Shown: positions 53,569 through 63,172 of the stretch, one piece after another
How the letters are laid out: each line of letters starts with the position of its first letter
How positions within the stretch are numbered: position 1 is the first letter of the stretch
NCBI GenBank assembly: GCA_944320955.1
Contig: CALUJL010000027.1
Coordinates: forward strand, 62,001 to 126,000
Length of the DNA: 64,000 nt
Origin: an uncultured Bacteroidaceae bacterium
Lineage (GTDB): Bacteria > Bacteroidota > Bacteroidia > Bacteroidales > Bacteroidaceae
Reading direction: 5' to 3'
Position numbers and translations under genes: made by a program
The notes under the pieces: generated by a model
Seen by the model: the letters and a program-made list of their open reading frames with translations, nothing else
The model's database searches: none
Told to the model about the DNA's origin: nothing

Positions 53569-54480
53569 ATGTCGTACAAACACAAAGGTTTTCTCTTGGG
53601 AATCGTCTCGGCCGTGACGTACGGGATGAATCCCCTTTTCGCTTTGCCCCTCTACGGGCGGGGCATGAATGTGGACTCCGTGCTCCTCTTCCGCTACGGT
53701 CTGGCGGCCGCCTTCCTGGCTTTCCTGATGAAGCGGCGGGGCATTCCGTTCTCCGTCCCGGTGCGCCGCCACGGCGGGGCGCTGGTTTCCCTGGCGTTGC
53801 TCTTCGCCTTTTCGTCGTTGTGCCTGTTCTTGAGTTACCGGTATATGGATGCCGGCATCGCTTCCACCCTGCTTTTCGTCTATCCCGTCATGGTGGCCGT
53901 CCTGATGGCCTTGTTCTATAAGGAGCGGCTCACGCTCTTCACCCTCTGCTGCATAGCGCTCTCGCTGGGCGGCGTGGGGCTCTTGGCGCAGGGCAGCGGC
54001 GGCGTGCCGCTGAGCCTTGCGGGCATCTGCCTGGTGTTGCTCTCCGCCCTGCTCTATGCGGTCTACATGATCCGCCTCGACCACTCGGCGGTGAGCCATT
54101 ACCCGGTGCTGAAACTGACTTTCTACTGCCTCCTTCTGGGAGTGCCCGTCTTCGCCTGCCGGCTCCTGCTGCCGGGCGGCGGGCTTACGCTGCCCGCTTC
54201 GGCCTTCGAGTGGGCCGACGTCGTGTGCCTCTCGCTGCTGCCCACGGTGGTTTCCCTTACGCTCATGACGGTGGCCATCCAGCACATCGGGCCCACTCCG
54301 GCAGCCATCATCGGCGCCCTGGAGCCGGTCACGGCGCTTTTCTTCGGCGTCCTGCTCTTCGGGGAGCAGCTCACGCCGCGCATTTGCCTGGGCATCGTGC
54401 TCATCCTCGCCGCCGTGTTGCTCATCGTGGGGCGCGTGCCGCTGCAGCATCTGGTGGCGGAATGGCTGAAAAGGCGCTGA
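53569..54480 (+). CDS. EamA (DMT superfamily) transporter
   Basis: A 303-residue inner-membrane exporter-like protein with ten helices made of two EamA repeats. The first repeat begins GFLLGIVSAVTYGMNPLF, and the second begins LAGICLVLLSALLYAVYMI and ends with the hallmark PTPAAIIGALEPVTALFFGVLLFGE region. Probably moves amino acids or metabolites outward; substrate unknown. ATG at 53569 is preferred over a TTG at 53536, which overlaps the -7 promoter element. Confidence 0.9.
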   Translation: MSYKHKGFLLGIVSAVTYGMNPLFALPLYGRGMNVDSVLLFRYGLAAAFLAFLMKRRGIPFSVPVRRHGGALVSLALLFAFSSLCLFLSYRYMDAGIASTLLFVYPVMVAVLMALFYKERLTLFTLCCIALSLGGVGLLAQGSGGVPLSLAGICLVLLSALLYAVYMIRLDHSAVSHYPVLKLTFYCLLLGVPVFACRLLLPGGGLTLPASAFEWADVVCLSLLPTVVSLTLMTVAIQHIGPTPAAIIGALEPVTALFFGVLLFGEQLTPRICLGIVLILAAVLLIVGRVPLQHLVAEWLKRR

Positions 54481-54496
54481 GCGGGGGATACCTATA

Positions 54497-54592
54497 TAAA
54501 GAGAAAACGGACCTTTTCACAAAGACCCGCTTCAAAGTTCTCAATAGGTATTAGTCTTTCTCTCTTTAAGGTAAAAAGATTGTTTCAGGATA
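54497..54592 (-). ncRNA. Candidate small RNA with own promoter and terminator
   Basis: About 95 nt read leftward from a promoter at 54600. A GGGTCTTT-GTGA-AAAGGTCC hairpin (8 bp with a GNRA-type loop, 54509-54528) is followed by GTTTTCTCTTT, a terminator layout. Upstream AAAGAGAGAAA (54557-54567) can pair with TTTTCTCTTT (54498-54507), and ATACCTAT (54544-54551) with ATAGGTAT (54488-54495). The two pairings interleave. The DNA is AT-rich against its surroundings. It could instead be the 3' leader region antisense to the EamA mRNA tail. Confidence 0.45.
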
Positions 54593-54599
54593 ACGGCGT

Positions 54600-54607
54600 C
54601 AAAGGTA
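54600..54607 (-). promoter_or_regulatory. -7 promoter element of the candidate small RNA
   Basis: Minus-strand TACCTTTG, matching TAnnTTTG. No coding gene lies downstream on this strand, which is why a small RNA is proposed. Confidence 0.5.
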
Positions 54608-54732
54608 CGGCCTTTTTGGGGCGAGCGCCAAATGTTTTTTTATGCCTTATAACATGTTTCGCCAAAAATAGGTGAATTTTCCGTTTTTTCTCTTTCATGG
54701 GTTGCCCAAAAGGCCGCATCCGGCGGGGAGAA

Positions 54733-54842
54733 GCCTTGCCGCCCCGTGCAAAAAGTGCCTGCGCTTTCCGGGAAAAGTGCAGGCGCTTTTTGCGGAAAGT
54801 CCTGCCGCTTTCTGCGCAAACCGCGGCGGCTCCGGGCCGTCT
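54733..54842. repeat. 22-bp unit array R (5 units)
   Basis: Units start at 54733, 54755, 54777, 54799 and 54821, with cores GCCTTGCCGC, GTGCCTGCGC, GTGCAGGCGC, GTCCTGCCGC and CCGCGGCGGC. It lies in the 501-bp gap 54481-54981 upstream of glnS. Confidence 0.88.
54751..54793 (+). terminator. Terminator-like hairpin from two repeat units
   Basis: AAAAGTGCCTGC pairs with GCAGGCGCTTTTT (one G-U pair) around the inter-unit arm. It can end transcription from the EamA side. Confidence 0.65.
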
Positions 54843-54923
54843 GCTGCGCCGGGGGCGGGCGGGGGAGGCTCTTTTTTTGAAAGATAATCCGGGGGAGAAG
54901 GGGGGAAACGCCGGAAAAATCCG

Positions 54924-54931
54924 TATTTTTG
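54924..54931 (+). promoter_or_regulatory. -7 promoter element of glnS
   Basis: TATTTTTG matches TAnnTTTG and lies 50 bp upstream of the ATG at 54982. Confidence 0.6.
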
Positions 54932-54981
54932 CGCGCAGATAGTTCTGAATTTGTAGCAACAAACGAAAAAACGCACACAGC

Positions 54982-56682
<1,701 letters not shown>

Positions 56683-56697
56683 AATCCCCCGAAGCCT

Positions 56698-57621
56698 ATG
56701 ACCCCCACGAAGAACCCTGCGGCCCGCCTCCTGCCACTGCTGCTGGCGGCCGCCGTTTCCTGCAGCGCTTGTGCGAAAAAGATGCAGGACTTTTCCCCGG
56801 AAGCGCAGCCGCTTCCGGCCGGAAGTGCCGCAGCAGTTGCCGGCAAGGACGGGCGCGTCTGCCACGAAGTGCCGGTGGACGGACGGGTGAACGGCCTGGT
56901 TTTCAACGGCGGGATGGAGATCGTCTTCCGCCAGGGCAGCCCCTCGGCGCCCGCCGTGCGCGTCTATGCGCTGCCCGAGGACTGGAATAACGTGAAAACC
57001 GAAAGTTCCGGCAACAACCTGATGCTCTCCCTCGAAAGCAACCGCGGCGACCGCGTCCGGGGCGAGGTGCGGGTAGAAGTGGAGTTGCCCGCGCTGGCCG
57101 CGCTGACGCTCAACGGCTCCTCCACATTCGAGGCCGCCACGGCCGTGGAGGGCAGCCGCTTGTCGATGGTCGTCAACGGCAGCGGGGAGATCCGCTGCCC
57201 CGGTATGCGCTTCGAGGAGCTGCAGACGGTGGTCAACGGCAGCGGTGCCGTCCTGCTCGACAGCGTGCGGGCCGGCAACCTGGTGCAGAAGATTTCCGGC
57301 AGCGGCGGGCAGTCGACACTCTGGGTGCAGGCCGAAGCGGTGGAAGTATCCGTTGCCGGCAGCGGCGACGTGCGGCTTGAAGGGACAAGTTCCTACGCCC
57401 GCCTCTCCTTGGACGGCTCCGGAGAGGTGGAAGCCGACCGCCTGGAAGCCGGGCGCGTAGAGGCCTCGCTCTCCGGGAGCGGCAGGATTTCCTGCTGTCC
57501 CGTGGCGAAACTGGACGCCACCGCCGCGGGAAGCGGCGCGATACGCTACACCGGCACGCCCGAAGAGTGCAACGCTTCTGGCAACGTGCAAGGCCGTGGG
57601 CGCGGCTTCCGCCTGTGGTAA
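56698..57621 (+). CDS. DUF2807 (head GIN domain) lipoprotein
   Basis: A 307-residue exported protein. The signal ends in AAAVSCSAC, so C21 or C24 is probably lipidated. The rest is a right-handed beta-helix of DUF2807 type with recurring NGSG, SGSG and AGSG turns (about residues 135-290), as in the putative auto-transporter adhesin head GIN domain. Role unknown; such proteins sit on the envelope. The linker just after the signal, and the cysteine codon itself, are encoded by 22-bp repeat array W. It follows glnS by 15 bp. Confidence 0.85.
   Translation: MTPTKNPAARLLPLLLAAAVSCSACAKKMQDFSPEAQPLPAGSAAAVAGKDGRVCHEVPVDGRVNGLVFNGGMEIVFRQGSPSAPAVRVYALPEDWNNVKTESSGNNLMLSLESNRGDRVRGEVRVEVELPALAALTLNGSSTFEAATAVEGSRLSMVVNGSGEIRCPGMRFEELQTVVNGSGAVLLDSVRAGNLVQKISGSGGQSTLWVQAEAVEVSVAGSGDVRLEGTSSYARLSLDGSGEVEADRLEAGRVEASLSGSGRISCCPVAKLDATAAGSGAIRYTGTPEECNASGNVQGRGRGFRLW
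56759..56846. repeat. 22-bp unit array W inside the lipoprotein gene
   Basis: Units start at 56759, 56781, 56803 and 56825, with cores CCTGCAGCGC, GATGCAGGAC, GCGCAGCCGC and GTGCCGCAGC. They are read through in frame as CSACAKKMQDFSPEAQPLPA, directly after the signal sequence. Confidence 0.78.
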
Positions 57622-57643
57622 ATGGTTAATAGTGAGCCGCTCT

Positions 57644-57675
57644 TTTGGCGGGGAAGCGTAATTTTCTTACATTTG
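57644..57675 (+). promoter_or_regulatory. Full Bacteroidetes promoter of the PTS IIC gene
   Basis: A -33 TTTG (57644-57647), a 20-bp spacer and a -7 TACATTTG (57668-57675), 38 bp before the ATG at 57714. Confidence 0.75.
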
Positions 57676-57713
57676 CCCGGCGTAAACAAAATCAATATTA
57701 AGAAGAAAAAGAC

Positions 57714-59093
57714 ATGGAAGCAGTATTCAGCTACATCATCGGCTTGGGCGCGGCCGTAATGATGCCCATCATTTTCACAATCCTGGGCGTCTGTATCGGG
57801 ATTAAGTTCGGCAAAGCGCTAAAGAGCGGCCTCCTCGTGGGAGTCGGCTTCGTGGGCCTCTCCGTAGTCACGGCACTCCTGACGAGCAGCCTGGGCGACC
57901 CTCTGAAAAAGGTGACGGAGATCTACGGCCTCTCGCTCGGCATTTTCGATATGGGATGGCCCGCCGCCGCCGCCGTGGCCTACAACACTTCGGTCGGTGC
58001 CTTCATCATTCCCGTCTGTCTGGCAGTGAACATCGTGATGCTCCTTACCAAAACGACCCGCACGGTCAACATCGATCTCTGGAACTACTGGCACTTCGCC
58101 TTCATCGGCGCAGTGGTCTACTTTGCTTCCGACAGCATACTCTGGGGATTCTTTGCCGCCATCATCTGCTACATCATCACCCTTGTCATGGCGGACTTGA
58201 CCGCTCCCAAATTCCAGAAGTACTACGACAAAATGGAGGGCATCAGTATCCCGCAGCCCTTCTGCCAGGGATTCGTTCCCTTTGCGGTTGTTATAAATAA
58301 GGTGCTTGATTTCATCCCCGGCTTCGACAAACTCAACATCGACGCCGAGGGAATGAAGAAAAAGTTCGGCATCATGGGCGAACCGCTCTTCCTCGGTGTG
58401 CTCGTGGGCTGCGCCATTGGCGCGCTGGCCTGCCGCAACGGCCAGGAACTCGTAGACGGAATACCCGGAATCCTCGGGCTGGGCATCAAGATGGGCGCCG
58501 TCATGGAGCTCATCCCCCGCATCACGAGCCTTTTCATCGAGGGCTTGAAGCCGATTTCCGACGCCACGCGCGAACTGGTGGCCAAGAAATTCAAGAACAG
58601 CGCAGGCCTGCACATCGGAATGAGCCCCGCCCTTGTCATCGGGCACCCCACGACGCTCGTCGTCTCGCTGCTCCTTATTCCCGTTATCCTGTTCCTTTCC
58701 GTCGTTCTCCCGGGCAATCAGTTCCTGCCCCTTGCCTCGCTGGCCGGAATGTTCTACCTCTTTCCCGCCGTGCTCCCCATCACGAAGGGAAATGTGCTGA
58801 AGACCTTCATCATCGGGCTGGTGGCCCTGATCGTCGGGCTTTACTTTGTAACCAATCTGGCGCAGTTCTTCACGCTGGCCGCTACCGACGTCTATCTGAA
58901 GACGGGCGACTCGGCCGTAGCCGTGCCGCAGGGCTTCCAGGCCGGCGCGCTCGACTTTGCCAGCAGCCTCTTCGCTTTCGTCATCTTCCACCTCACGCAT
59001 ACGCTGAAAGTGGTGGGCCCCATCATCCTTGTGGCCGGCACTTTGGCCATGGCCATCTACAACCGCTACCGCATTGTCCGGGGTAAAGAATAA
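57714..59093 (+). CDS. PTS galactitol-type IIC permease (orphan)
   Basis: A 459-residue inner-membrane protein with about eleven helices, of the galactitol (GatC) IIC family. Family segments include [27 protein letters not shown] near residue 80, [13 protein letters not shown], and [18 protein letters not shown] near residue 305. In classical systems IIC needs EI, HPr, IIA and IIB; none is in the window, so it may work as a secondary carrier. The next gene is kduI, suggesting that the cargo is a uronate or related ketosugar. That link is inference from position. Confidence 0.88.
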   Translation: MEAVFSYIIGLGAAVMMPIIFTILGVCIGIKFGKALKSGLLVGVGFVGLSVVTALLTSSLGDPLKKVTEIYGLSLGIFDMGWPAAAAVAYNTSVGAFIIPVCLAVNIVMLLTKTTRTVNIDLWNYWHFAFIGAVVYFASDSILWGFFAAIICYIITLVMADLTAPKFQKYYDKMEGISIPQPFCQGFVPFAVVINKVLDFIPGFDKLNIDAEGMKKKFGIMGEPLFLGVLVGCAIGALACRNGQELVDGIPGILGLGIKMGAVMELIPRITSLFIEGLKPISDATRELVAKKFKNSAGLHIGMSPALVIGHPTTLVVSLLLIPVILFLSVVLPGNQFLPLASLAGMFYLFPAVLPITKGNVLKTFIIGLVALIVGLYFVTNLAQFFTLAATDVYLKTGDSAVAVPQGFQAGALDFASSLFAFVIFHLTHTLKVVGPIILVAGTLAMAIYNRYRIVRGKE

Positions 59094-59097
59094 ATTT

Positions 59098-59185
59098 CCC
59101 GCAACACTTCTCCCCGAAAGCCCTGCCGCTTTCCGGGAAAAGTGCTGCCGCTTTTTCCCGAAACACCCGCATCTTTTAATCAAAA
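59098..59185. repeat. 22-bp unit array S (4 units)
   Basis: Units start at 59098, 59120, 59142 and 59164, with cores CCCGCAACAC, GCCCTGCCGC, GTGCTGCCGC and CACCCGCATC. The array fills the gap between the PTS IIC gene and kduI. Confidence 0.88.
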
Positions 59186-59205
59186 CATATAGCACAAACG
59201 AAATT

Positions 59206-60141
59206 ATGAAGAAAATCGCATTGTCAGTAATGGCCGGTGCTTTCGCACTGAGCCTCTCGGCGCAGGTGAACTACACCATGCAGACCGCCTGCAATCCGCA
59301 GGACGTAAAGACGTACGACACAGAGCGTCTGCGCAGCGCCTTCGTCATGGAGAAAGTAATGGTGGCAGATGAAATCAACGTAACCTACTCCATGTACGAC
59401 CGTTTCATCTTCGGCGGCGCCATGCCCGTCAATAAGACTTTGACGTTGGAGACCATCGATCCGCTCAAGGCGCCCTACTTCCTTTATGCCCGCGAGCTGG
59501 GCGTAATCAACATCGGCGGCGACGGCATCGTCACCGTGGACGGCACCGAGTACGAACTTTCCTTCAAGGACGCCCTCTACGTGGGCAGCGGAAACCAGGA
59601 AGTCACCTTCCGCAGCAAAAATCCCGCGCAGCCGGCCAAGTTCTACATCAACTCCGCTTGCGCCCACAAGAGCTACAAGACTCAACTTTTGAGCTGCAAC
59701 CCCGACAATAAGAAGGCCACTCCTGCCAACCAGCTCAAGGCCGGCCGCATGGAGGAGAGCAACGACCGCGTAATCAACCAGCTCATCATCAAGCCCGTGC
59801 TGGAGAAGACCGAAGGCGGCGGCACCTGCCAGCTGCAAATGGGCCTCACCGAGCTGAAGCCGGGCAGCGTCTGGAACACCATGCCGGCGCATACCCACAG
59901 CCGCCGCATCGAGGCTTATTTCTACTTCAACGTGCCCGAGGGCAACGCCATCTGCCACCTCATGGGAGAACCGCAGGAGGAACGCCTCGTATGGCTGCAC
60001 AACGAGCAGGCAATCATGTCGCCCGAGTGGTCCATCCACGCCGCCGCCGGCACGAGCAACTACATGTTCATCTGGGGAATGGCCGGGGAAAACCTCGACT
60101 ACGGCGACCAGGACAAGATCGAGTACCTCGACATGAAGTAA
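59206..60141 (+). CDS. kduI: 5-keto-4-deoxyuronate isomerase with an N-terminal signal peptide
   Basis: A 311-residue cupin that isomerises 5-keto-4-deoxyuronate, from cleaved unsaturated uronates, to 2,5-diketo-3-deoxygluconate. Zinc ligands lie in [15 protein letters not shown] (two H and one E) and in [27 protein letters not shown] and WNTMPAHTH match the family. Typical KduI has about 280 residues and is cytosolic; this one has about 30 extra residues that form a signal peptide ([19 protein letters not shown], before QVNYT). It is therefore probably periplasmic. It follows the orphan IIC gene. Confidence 0.92.
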   Translation: MKKIALSVMAGAFALSLSAQVNYTMQTACNPQDVKTYDTERLRSAFVMEKVMVADEINVTYSMYDRFIFGGAMPVNKTLTLETIDPLKAPYFLYARELGVINIGGDGIVTVDGTEYELSFKDALYVGSGNQEVTFRSKNPAQPAKFYINSACAHKSYKTQLLSCNPDNKKATPANQLKAGRMEESNDRVINQLIIKPVLEKTEGGGTCQLQMGLTELKPGSVWNTMPAHTHSRRIEAYFYFNVPEGNAICHLMGEPQEERLVWLHNEQAIMSPEWSIHAAAGTSNYMFIWGMAGENLDYGDQDKIEYLDMK

Positions 60142-60185
60142 CTTCCCGCTGCACTATCTGACCAATAGTGATATACCACGATTTT

Positions 60186-60226
60186 GCCGCCCTGCAGGAA
60201 ACCGTTTCCTGCGGGGCGGCTTTTTT
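60186..60226 (+). terminator. Intrinsic terminator of kduI
   Basis: GCCGCCCTGCAGGAAA (60186-60201) pairs with TTTCCTGCGGGGCGGC (60205-60220), one mismatch, followed by six T. Confidence 0.92.
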
Positions 60227-60254
60227 CTGCGCCCGCCGGGACATTGCGGGAGAG

Positions 60255-60386
60255 CCCCAGCCGCTTTCTCCCCGGGGTGCTGCCGCTTTTCCAAAAAAGT
60301 GCTGCCGCTTTTCCCAAAAAGCGCTGCCGCTTTTCCCGGAAAGTCCCAGCGCTTTTAGCAGAAAGTGGCGGCCGTTTCCTTCCGGC
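60255..60386. repeat. 22-bp unit array T (6 units)
   Basis: Units start at 60255, 60277, 60299, 60321, 60343 and 60365, with cores CCCCAGCCGC, GTGCTGCCGC, GTGCTGCCGC, GCGCTGCCGC, GTCCCAGCGC and GTGGCGGCCG. It lies in the 382-bp gap 60142-60523, after the kduI terminator. Confidence 0.92.
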
Positions 60387-60440
60387 CATACAGGGAAGTC
60401 GTGTTAAAGAAAAGTAAATTGCGCCCTTTGCAGCTTTACT

Positions 60441-60475
60441 TTTGGCTGTTTCCCCGTTGAAATTTCTTTCCTTTG
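60441..60475 (+). promoter_or_regulatory. Probable promoter of the SCSDDE lipoprotein gene
   Basis: TTTG (60441-60444) as a -33 element, a 23-bp spacer and TTCCTTTG (60468-60475), one base off TAnnTTTG. The ATG is 48 bp downstream in AT-rich DNA. Confidence 0.55.
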
Positions 60476-60523
60476 CACTCTCTTTTGCAAAAAAGCATTA
60501 TCAATCTACAACATTTCATCATT

Positions 60524-61297
60524 ATGAAGAAAAAAACTGTTCTGTTCCTTTTGCCGGCCTTCGCCTTCGCTTTGGCCGCCGCCCCCGTGCTCACCTCCTG
60601 CTCCGACGATGAAGGAAACGACGATCCCGGCTTCGGATCGCCCGAAAAGCTGGCCGCCCCCACGAACATCCGTCTCGACGAAGCCGAGAGAACTCTCCGC
60701 TGGGATGCCGTCCCCCATGCCGCTTCTTACACCATCTACCGCAACCTCTTAGGAGGCCTTGCCGCGCCGGCAGCGGAAGGCGCCAAAGCTTTGGGCAGTT
60801 CCACCTCCGTTACGGTGACTACGAACAGCTACCCTCTCACCGAAGCCGACTATGACGCTTGGCATACTTGGTACATCGTGGCCAATCCCCCTGCCAATTC
60901 TCCGCAGTACGAGGCTTCCAACTATGCAATTACCCCCACTTTCGTTTGTCCGGTCAACAAGCAGCTGCTCGCCACGCCGTCGGATTCCTCGTTTACCTAT
61001 CAGATCATGAGCGTCGACTCCGCCTCCGGCAATCCCAACGTGCGCTTCTTCTGGGACGAAGTGCCCGAAGCCTTCAACTATACCTGCGTCGTGGCCGCCA
61101 GCGACTCCGGCTTCAGTTCCACCTCGAAGCGGGTGACGAGCAACACTTATGTAGACTTCCGTCTCCACTTCGGCCGCGTCTACACCGTTTCCCTCACGGC
61201 CAATCCCGACAACACCGGGGAGTGGATCGAGTCCGCCACCCTGCGGAAGCGCCTTACCATGCCCGCTGCCAACGGAAGCGAAGCCCCGGAAGAATAA
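60524..61297 (+). CDS. Lipoprotein with two fibronectin III-like domains
   Basis: A 257-residue exported protein. Residues 1-24 are a lipoprotein signal with lipobox LTSC before SDDEGNDD, acidic residues that suit surface export in Bacteroidetes. Two beta-sandwich domains follow, each with an FnIII-like opening: LAAPTNIRLDEAERTLRWDAV (about 40-125) and a second with FFWDEVPEAFNYTCVV (about 165-235). The substrate is unknown. The start at 60524 (MKKKTVLF) is chosen for the signal; an upstream ATG adds 17 residues that do not fit. Confidence 0.8.
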   Translation: MKKKTVLFLLPAFAFALAAAPVLTSCSDDEGNDDPGFGSPEKLAAPTNIRLDEAERTLRWDAVPHAASYTIYRNLLGGLAAPAAEGAKALGSSTSVTVTTNSYPLTEADYDAWHTWYIVANPPANSPQYEASNYAITPTFVCPVNKQLLATPSDSSFTYQIMSVDSASGNPNVRFFWDEVPEAFNYTCVVAASDSGFSSTSKRVTSNTYVDFRLHFGRVYTVSLTANPDNTGEWIESATLRKRLTMPAANGSEAPEE

Positions 61298-61327
61298 GAA
61301 TCGCCCCGCCTCGTGCGATATCCTCCG

Positions 61328-61362
61328 GCGCGCCGCCCCTTCCCGGGCAGCGCGCTTTTTTT
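61328..61362 (+). terminator. Possible terminator after the lipoprotein gene
   Basis: GCGCGCCGCCC pairs with GGGCAGCGCGC (one mismatch), followed by TTTTTTT. Confidence 0.65.
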
Positions 61363-61407
61363 ATGCCGCAGCCCGCCCGCCCGGGCCAGCCGTGGTTTCC
61401 GGGGAAA

Positions 61408-61561
61408 GCCCTGCCGCTTTTCCCGGAAAGTGCTGCCACTTCTGGAGAAAAGTGCTGCATCTTTTGCGGAAAAGCCCTGCATGTTTATTGAAAAAGCCCT
61501 GCATGTACCGGGAGAAACATGCAGGGCTTTTTTCGTGGCGGCGCAGGGCTTCCGCAGGCTT
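61408..61561. repeat. 22-bp unit array U (7 units)
   Basis: Units start at 61408, 61430, 61452, 61474, 61496, 61518 and 61540, with cores GCCCTGCCGC, GTGCTGCCAC, GTGCTGCATC, GCCCTGCATG, GCCCTGCATG, CATGCAGGGC and GGCGCAGGGC. Core orientation flips once, at the terminator hairpin of this convergent gap. Confidence 0.93.
61491..61533. terminator. Bidirectional terminator built from two repeat units
   Basis: AAAAAGCCCTGCATGT (61491-61506) pairs perfectly with ACATGCAGGGCTTTTT (61517-61532). T-runs lie on both strands, between genes converging at 61297 and 61573. Confidence 0.9.
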
Positions 61562-61572
61562 TACGCCGTGCT

Positions 61573-62949
61573 TCAGAAGATGCCCGCGCCCAGTTCGTTG
61601 AGGAAGATGAGCACGATGAGGACGGGCACTACGTAGCGCAGCAGGAGAGTGAAGGGGCGGAGCAGGCGGAAGCGCAGCGTGCCGTAGTTTGTGAGCTCCT
61701 CGGCTATGACGTTGCGCTCCAGCTTCCAGCCGACGAAGAGGGAGATGAAGAAGGCTCCTATGGGGAGCATCAGCTTGGCCGTTACAAAGTCGAAGAGGTC
61801 GAAGAGCGTCATCCCGCAAACGGTGTAGGGCTTCAGGAGGCCCATGGAGAGGGCGCACAGCGTGCCGAGCAGCGAGCATCCCGCCGTCACCAGCACCGCG
61901 GCGCGGTGGCGGCTGAGGCCGAACTCTTCGGCCAGGTAGGCCGTCACCACTTCGTGCAGCGAGATGGTGCTCGTCAGCGTGGCCAGGATGAGAAGCACGT
62001 AGAAGAGCAGCGAGAAAAGGTAGCCCAGAAGGGGCAGCGAGCCGAAGGCCGACTGCAGGACGGAGGGCAGCGTGATGAAGAGCAGCGAGGGGCCGGCGTC
62101 CACTCCCACTCCCTCCACGGAGAAAACCGCAGGGAAAATCATCAGCCCGGCCATGATGGCGACGAACGTATCGATGACGCCCACGCTCAGCGCCGTCTGG
62201 CCCAGCCGCGTGTTGCGGTTGAAGTAAGAGGCATAGGTGCAGAGGCATCCCATGCCGAGGCTCAGGGAGAAGAAGGCCTGCCCCATGGCGGCGAGGACGA
62301 CGCCGGAGTCGATTTTCGAAAAGTCGGGCGTGAAGAGGAAGCGCATGGCTTCGCCCGCGCCGGGCATCGTCAGCGCGCAGCCCACGAGCACGAGCAGCAG
62401 CAGGAAAAACAGCGGCATGAAGACCTTGGAGGACTTCTCGATGCCTTTCACTACCCCTTGGGCTATGACCACATGGGTGAGCACCAGGAAGAATACGGTG
62501 TAGACCACGGGCATGACGGGGTCGGCCACGAAGCGGTTGAAGTACTGCGTAAACTCCCCGCTGCCGCTCATCCCCTGGAAACGGCTCAGCAGCGAGGCCA
62601 CGGTGTACTCTACGGTCCAGCCGGCTACCACTGCATAGTAGCTCAGGATGAGGAAGCCGGTGAGCACTCCGAGGCGGCCCACCCATATCCAGCGCGTGCC
62701 CGGCGCCAGATGGCGGTAGGCCGCGGCGGTGTTGGCGCGGCCGCGGCGGCCGATGATGAACTCCGAAATCATGACGGGCATGCCCATCAGGAGGACGCAG
62801 AGTATGTAGACCAGGATGAAGGCCGCTCCCCCGTTTTCACCCGTCTGCGTGGGGAAGCGCCAGATGTTGCCCAGCCCTACGGCAGAGCCTGCCGAGGCCA
62901 GGATGGCGCCGATGCGGCTGCCGAAATTGGCGCGTGAGGTTGGTGTCAT
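61573..62949 (-). CDS. Sodium-dependent transporter (NSS/SNF family)
   Basis: A 458-residue inner-membrane symporter with about eleven helices that couples amino-acid or related uptake to sodium. The hallmark SAVGLGNIWRFPTQTGENGGAAF lies near residue 20, with the unwound-helix glycine motif. GIEKSSKVFMPLFF and the second unwound helix SLSLGMG also fit. The start at 62949 (MTPTSRANFGSR) is preferred to the upstream frame through array V. It lies downstream of a second sodium symporter gene on the same strand, separated by array V. Confidence 0.93.
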   Translation of the reverse strand: MTPTSRANFGSRIGAILASAGSAVGLGNIWRFPTQTGENGGAAFILVYILCVLLMGMPVMISEFIIGRRGRANTAAAYRHLAPGTRWIWVGRLGVLTGFLILSYYAVVAGWTVEYTVASLLSRFQGMSGSGEFTQYFNRFVADPVMPVVYTVFFLVLTHVVIAQGVVKGIEKSSKVFMPLFFLLLLVLVGCALTMPGAGEAMRFLFTPDFSKIDSGVVLAAMGQAFFSLSLGMGCLCTYASYFNRNTRLGQTALSVGVIDTFVAIMAGLMIFPAVFSVEGVGVDAGPSLLFITLPSVLQSAFGSLPLLGYLFSLLFYVLLILATLTSTISLHEVVTAYLAEEFGLSRHRAAVLVTAGCSLLGTLCALSMGLLKPYTVCGMTLFDLFDFVTAKLMLPIGAFFISLFVGWKLERNVIAEELTNYGTLRFRLLRPFTLLLRYVVPVLIVLIFLNELGAGIF

Positions 62950-62973
62950 ATCGAGTAGCGTGTTGGTTCGTTT

Positions 62974-63127
62974 CGTGCGGGGCTCCCCGGCGGGAGCGGC
63001 GGGGCTTCCGGGCGGGAGTGCTGCCGCTTTTTCCCAAAAGTGCTGCCGCTTTTTTCCAAAAGTGCTGCCGCTTTCGGCGGAAAGGTGCAGCGCTTTTTCC
63101 CGCGGGTTGCCGCGCTCCTGCCGCCTG
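62974..63127. repeat. 22-bp unit array V (7 units)
   Basis: Units start at 62974, 62996, 63018, 63040, 63062, 63084 and 63106, with cores CGTGCGGGGC, GCGGCGGGGC, GTGCTGCCGC three times, GGTGCAGCGC and GTTGCCGCGC. It lies between two transporter genes. Confidence 0.92.
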
Positions 63128-63172
63128 CCTGCGGCGCTCCCGTCCGGCCGGTGCGGGGGAGGGGGGAGGGGG

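Noticed and set aside
54481..54620. A tRNA gene in the AT-rich gap upstream of glnS
   Set aside because: No cloverleaf, no GTTCRA loop and no acceptor stem could be built. No tRNA was found anywhere else in the window.
57714..59093. A complete PTS uptake operon
   Set aside because: No EI, HPr, IIA or IIB gene is visible in the window; only the IIC is supported.
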